Assembly: GCA_002069885.1 (NCBI GenBank)
Contig: MWCD01000025.1
Span: 1-51,907 of the forward strand
DNA: 51,907 nt
Reading direction: 5' to 3'
From: a bacterium ADurb.Bin236
Lineage (GTDB): Bacteria; UBP15; UBA6099
Below the pieces are notes generated by a model. That model saw only the letters and a list, made by a program, of their open reading frames with translations. It was not told where the DNA came from and made no database searches. The position numbers and the translations under genes were made by a program. Shown here piece by piece: positions 51,561-51,907 of the stretch; the first letter of the stretch is position 1; each line of letters begins with the position of its first letter.

Positions 51561-51907
51561 ATGTGAATGGCTCGACAACCGTGCGCGCGGCAAGGTTCCT
51601 CGCGACGAACGCAGACGCCCTGTTCCTACTGGCGGCGTGTTTCATCGTGCTGACTCTGCTTCGCGAGCAGACGAATGTTCTCCACAAACAATGGAAAACG
51701 GCTATGTGGTCGGACGAAACGCTGCTTGAGCGCCCGTCTAAGTATTCGCATATTAGCGTGCTCAACATGCTGCCGCAGCCAATTAAGAAAGCGACGGCGA
51801 ATGTGTTCTGGATACGAGCAATGTCTCTAAAAGCGGATCAAGCGTTCGAGATGCGAAAGGAGCAGGCTTCCGGGGCCAAGCTATCGGGGCTGATGGCGCA
51901 GGCGGGC
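51557..51907 (+). CDS. Membrane protein, N-terminal part (cut by window edge)
   Basis: At least 117 residues, open to the last base. After a short hydrophilic start there is one transmembrane segment (FLATNADALFLLAACFIVLTLL, about 14-35 read in two parts), then a soluble region (HKQWKTAMWSDETLLERPSKY) and WIRAMSLKADQAFEMRKEQ, which looks helical and TPR-like. No strong ribosome site is seen, and the frame is open 21 codons upstream to a TAA. Not recognised as a known family. Confidence 0.6.
   Translation, partial: MNVNGSTTVRAARFLATNADALFLLAACFIVLTLLREQTNVLHKQWKTAMWSDETLLERPSKYSHISVLNMLPQPIKKATANVFWIRAMSLKADQAFEMRKEQASGAKLSGLMAQAG

Overview
The window reads as a gene-dense, GC-rich bacterial chromosome segment from a deep-branching, probably uncultured lineage. 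It encodes a lipoprotein, a Wza-like export protein and secreted proteins, which suggests a two-membrane envelope. It also encodes SpoVG, YvcK, RapZ and a DivIC/YabR-like pair, which are best known from Gram-positives. I cannot place the phylum from sequence alone. No insertion sequence, prophage, CRISPR array or rRNA was seen. One tRNA gene, tRNA-Gln(UUG), is present.

Layout. (1) 1-8393, all minus strand: one tightly packed operon, rpoN (sigma-54 with an inserted zinc ribbon), a 1170-residue TPR/Ig-like membrane protein, a small zinc-ribbon protein, a REC-GAF-GGDEF protein, a single-domain response regulator, CheR, and a CheA cut by the window edge. (2) 8699-20762, minus strand: housekeeping genes, in transcription order a MobA-like nucleotidyltransferase, spoVG, tRNA-Gln, hslV-hslU, an HDOD protein, an MBL-fold hydrolase, ftsH with a long C-terminal extension, an isochorismatase-like hydrolase, cysS, leuC and leuD. 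(3) 21033-26288: a RelA/SpoT homologue with a decayed synthetase, thpR, a monoacylglycerol-lipase-like hydrolase and a DUF115 protein that looks leaderless. (4) 26272-34812, minus strand: a secreted pseudo-metallopeptidase, a secreted protein with three tandem lipase-like domains, an S1-domain protein, a DivIC/FtsB-like protein and a Wza-like SLBB protein. (5) 35090-41106, plus strand: a RiPP-type cassette (PqqD-like recognition protein, radical SAM/SPASM enzyme, and a 42-residue precursor peptide overlapping its end), followed by an HPr-kinase-like protein, a TPR protein, a short solute-binding lipoprotein and a sensor histidine kinase. (6) 41188-46449, minus strand: ribE-rapZ-yvcK-gap-pgk. 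(7) 46450-51907: a 690-bp AT-rich region, a protein made only of homing-endonuclease-associated repeats, an amidohydrolase, an acetyl-CoA hydrolase/transferase-like enzyme, and a membrane protein cut by the right edge.

The best candidate for an undescribed system is region 5. The small peptide has a leader (Tyr-x-x-Pro-x-Leu-x-x-x-Gly) like those read by lasso-peptide recognition proteins, but it sits with a radical SAM/SPASM maturase and no lasso cyclase or transglutaminase-like protease. A P-loop HPr-kinase-like gene and a membrane sensor set follow. Second is the stand-alone repeat protein at 47140, whose promoter carries repeated TTTGTCA / TGTCGGG words that suggest autoregulation. Also notable are the zinc-ribbon sigma-54, the triplicated lipase, the peptidase with its HExxH lost in place, and the hydrolase-only-looking RelA/SpoT protein.
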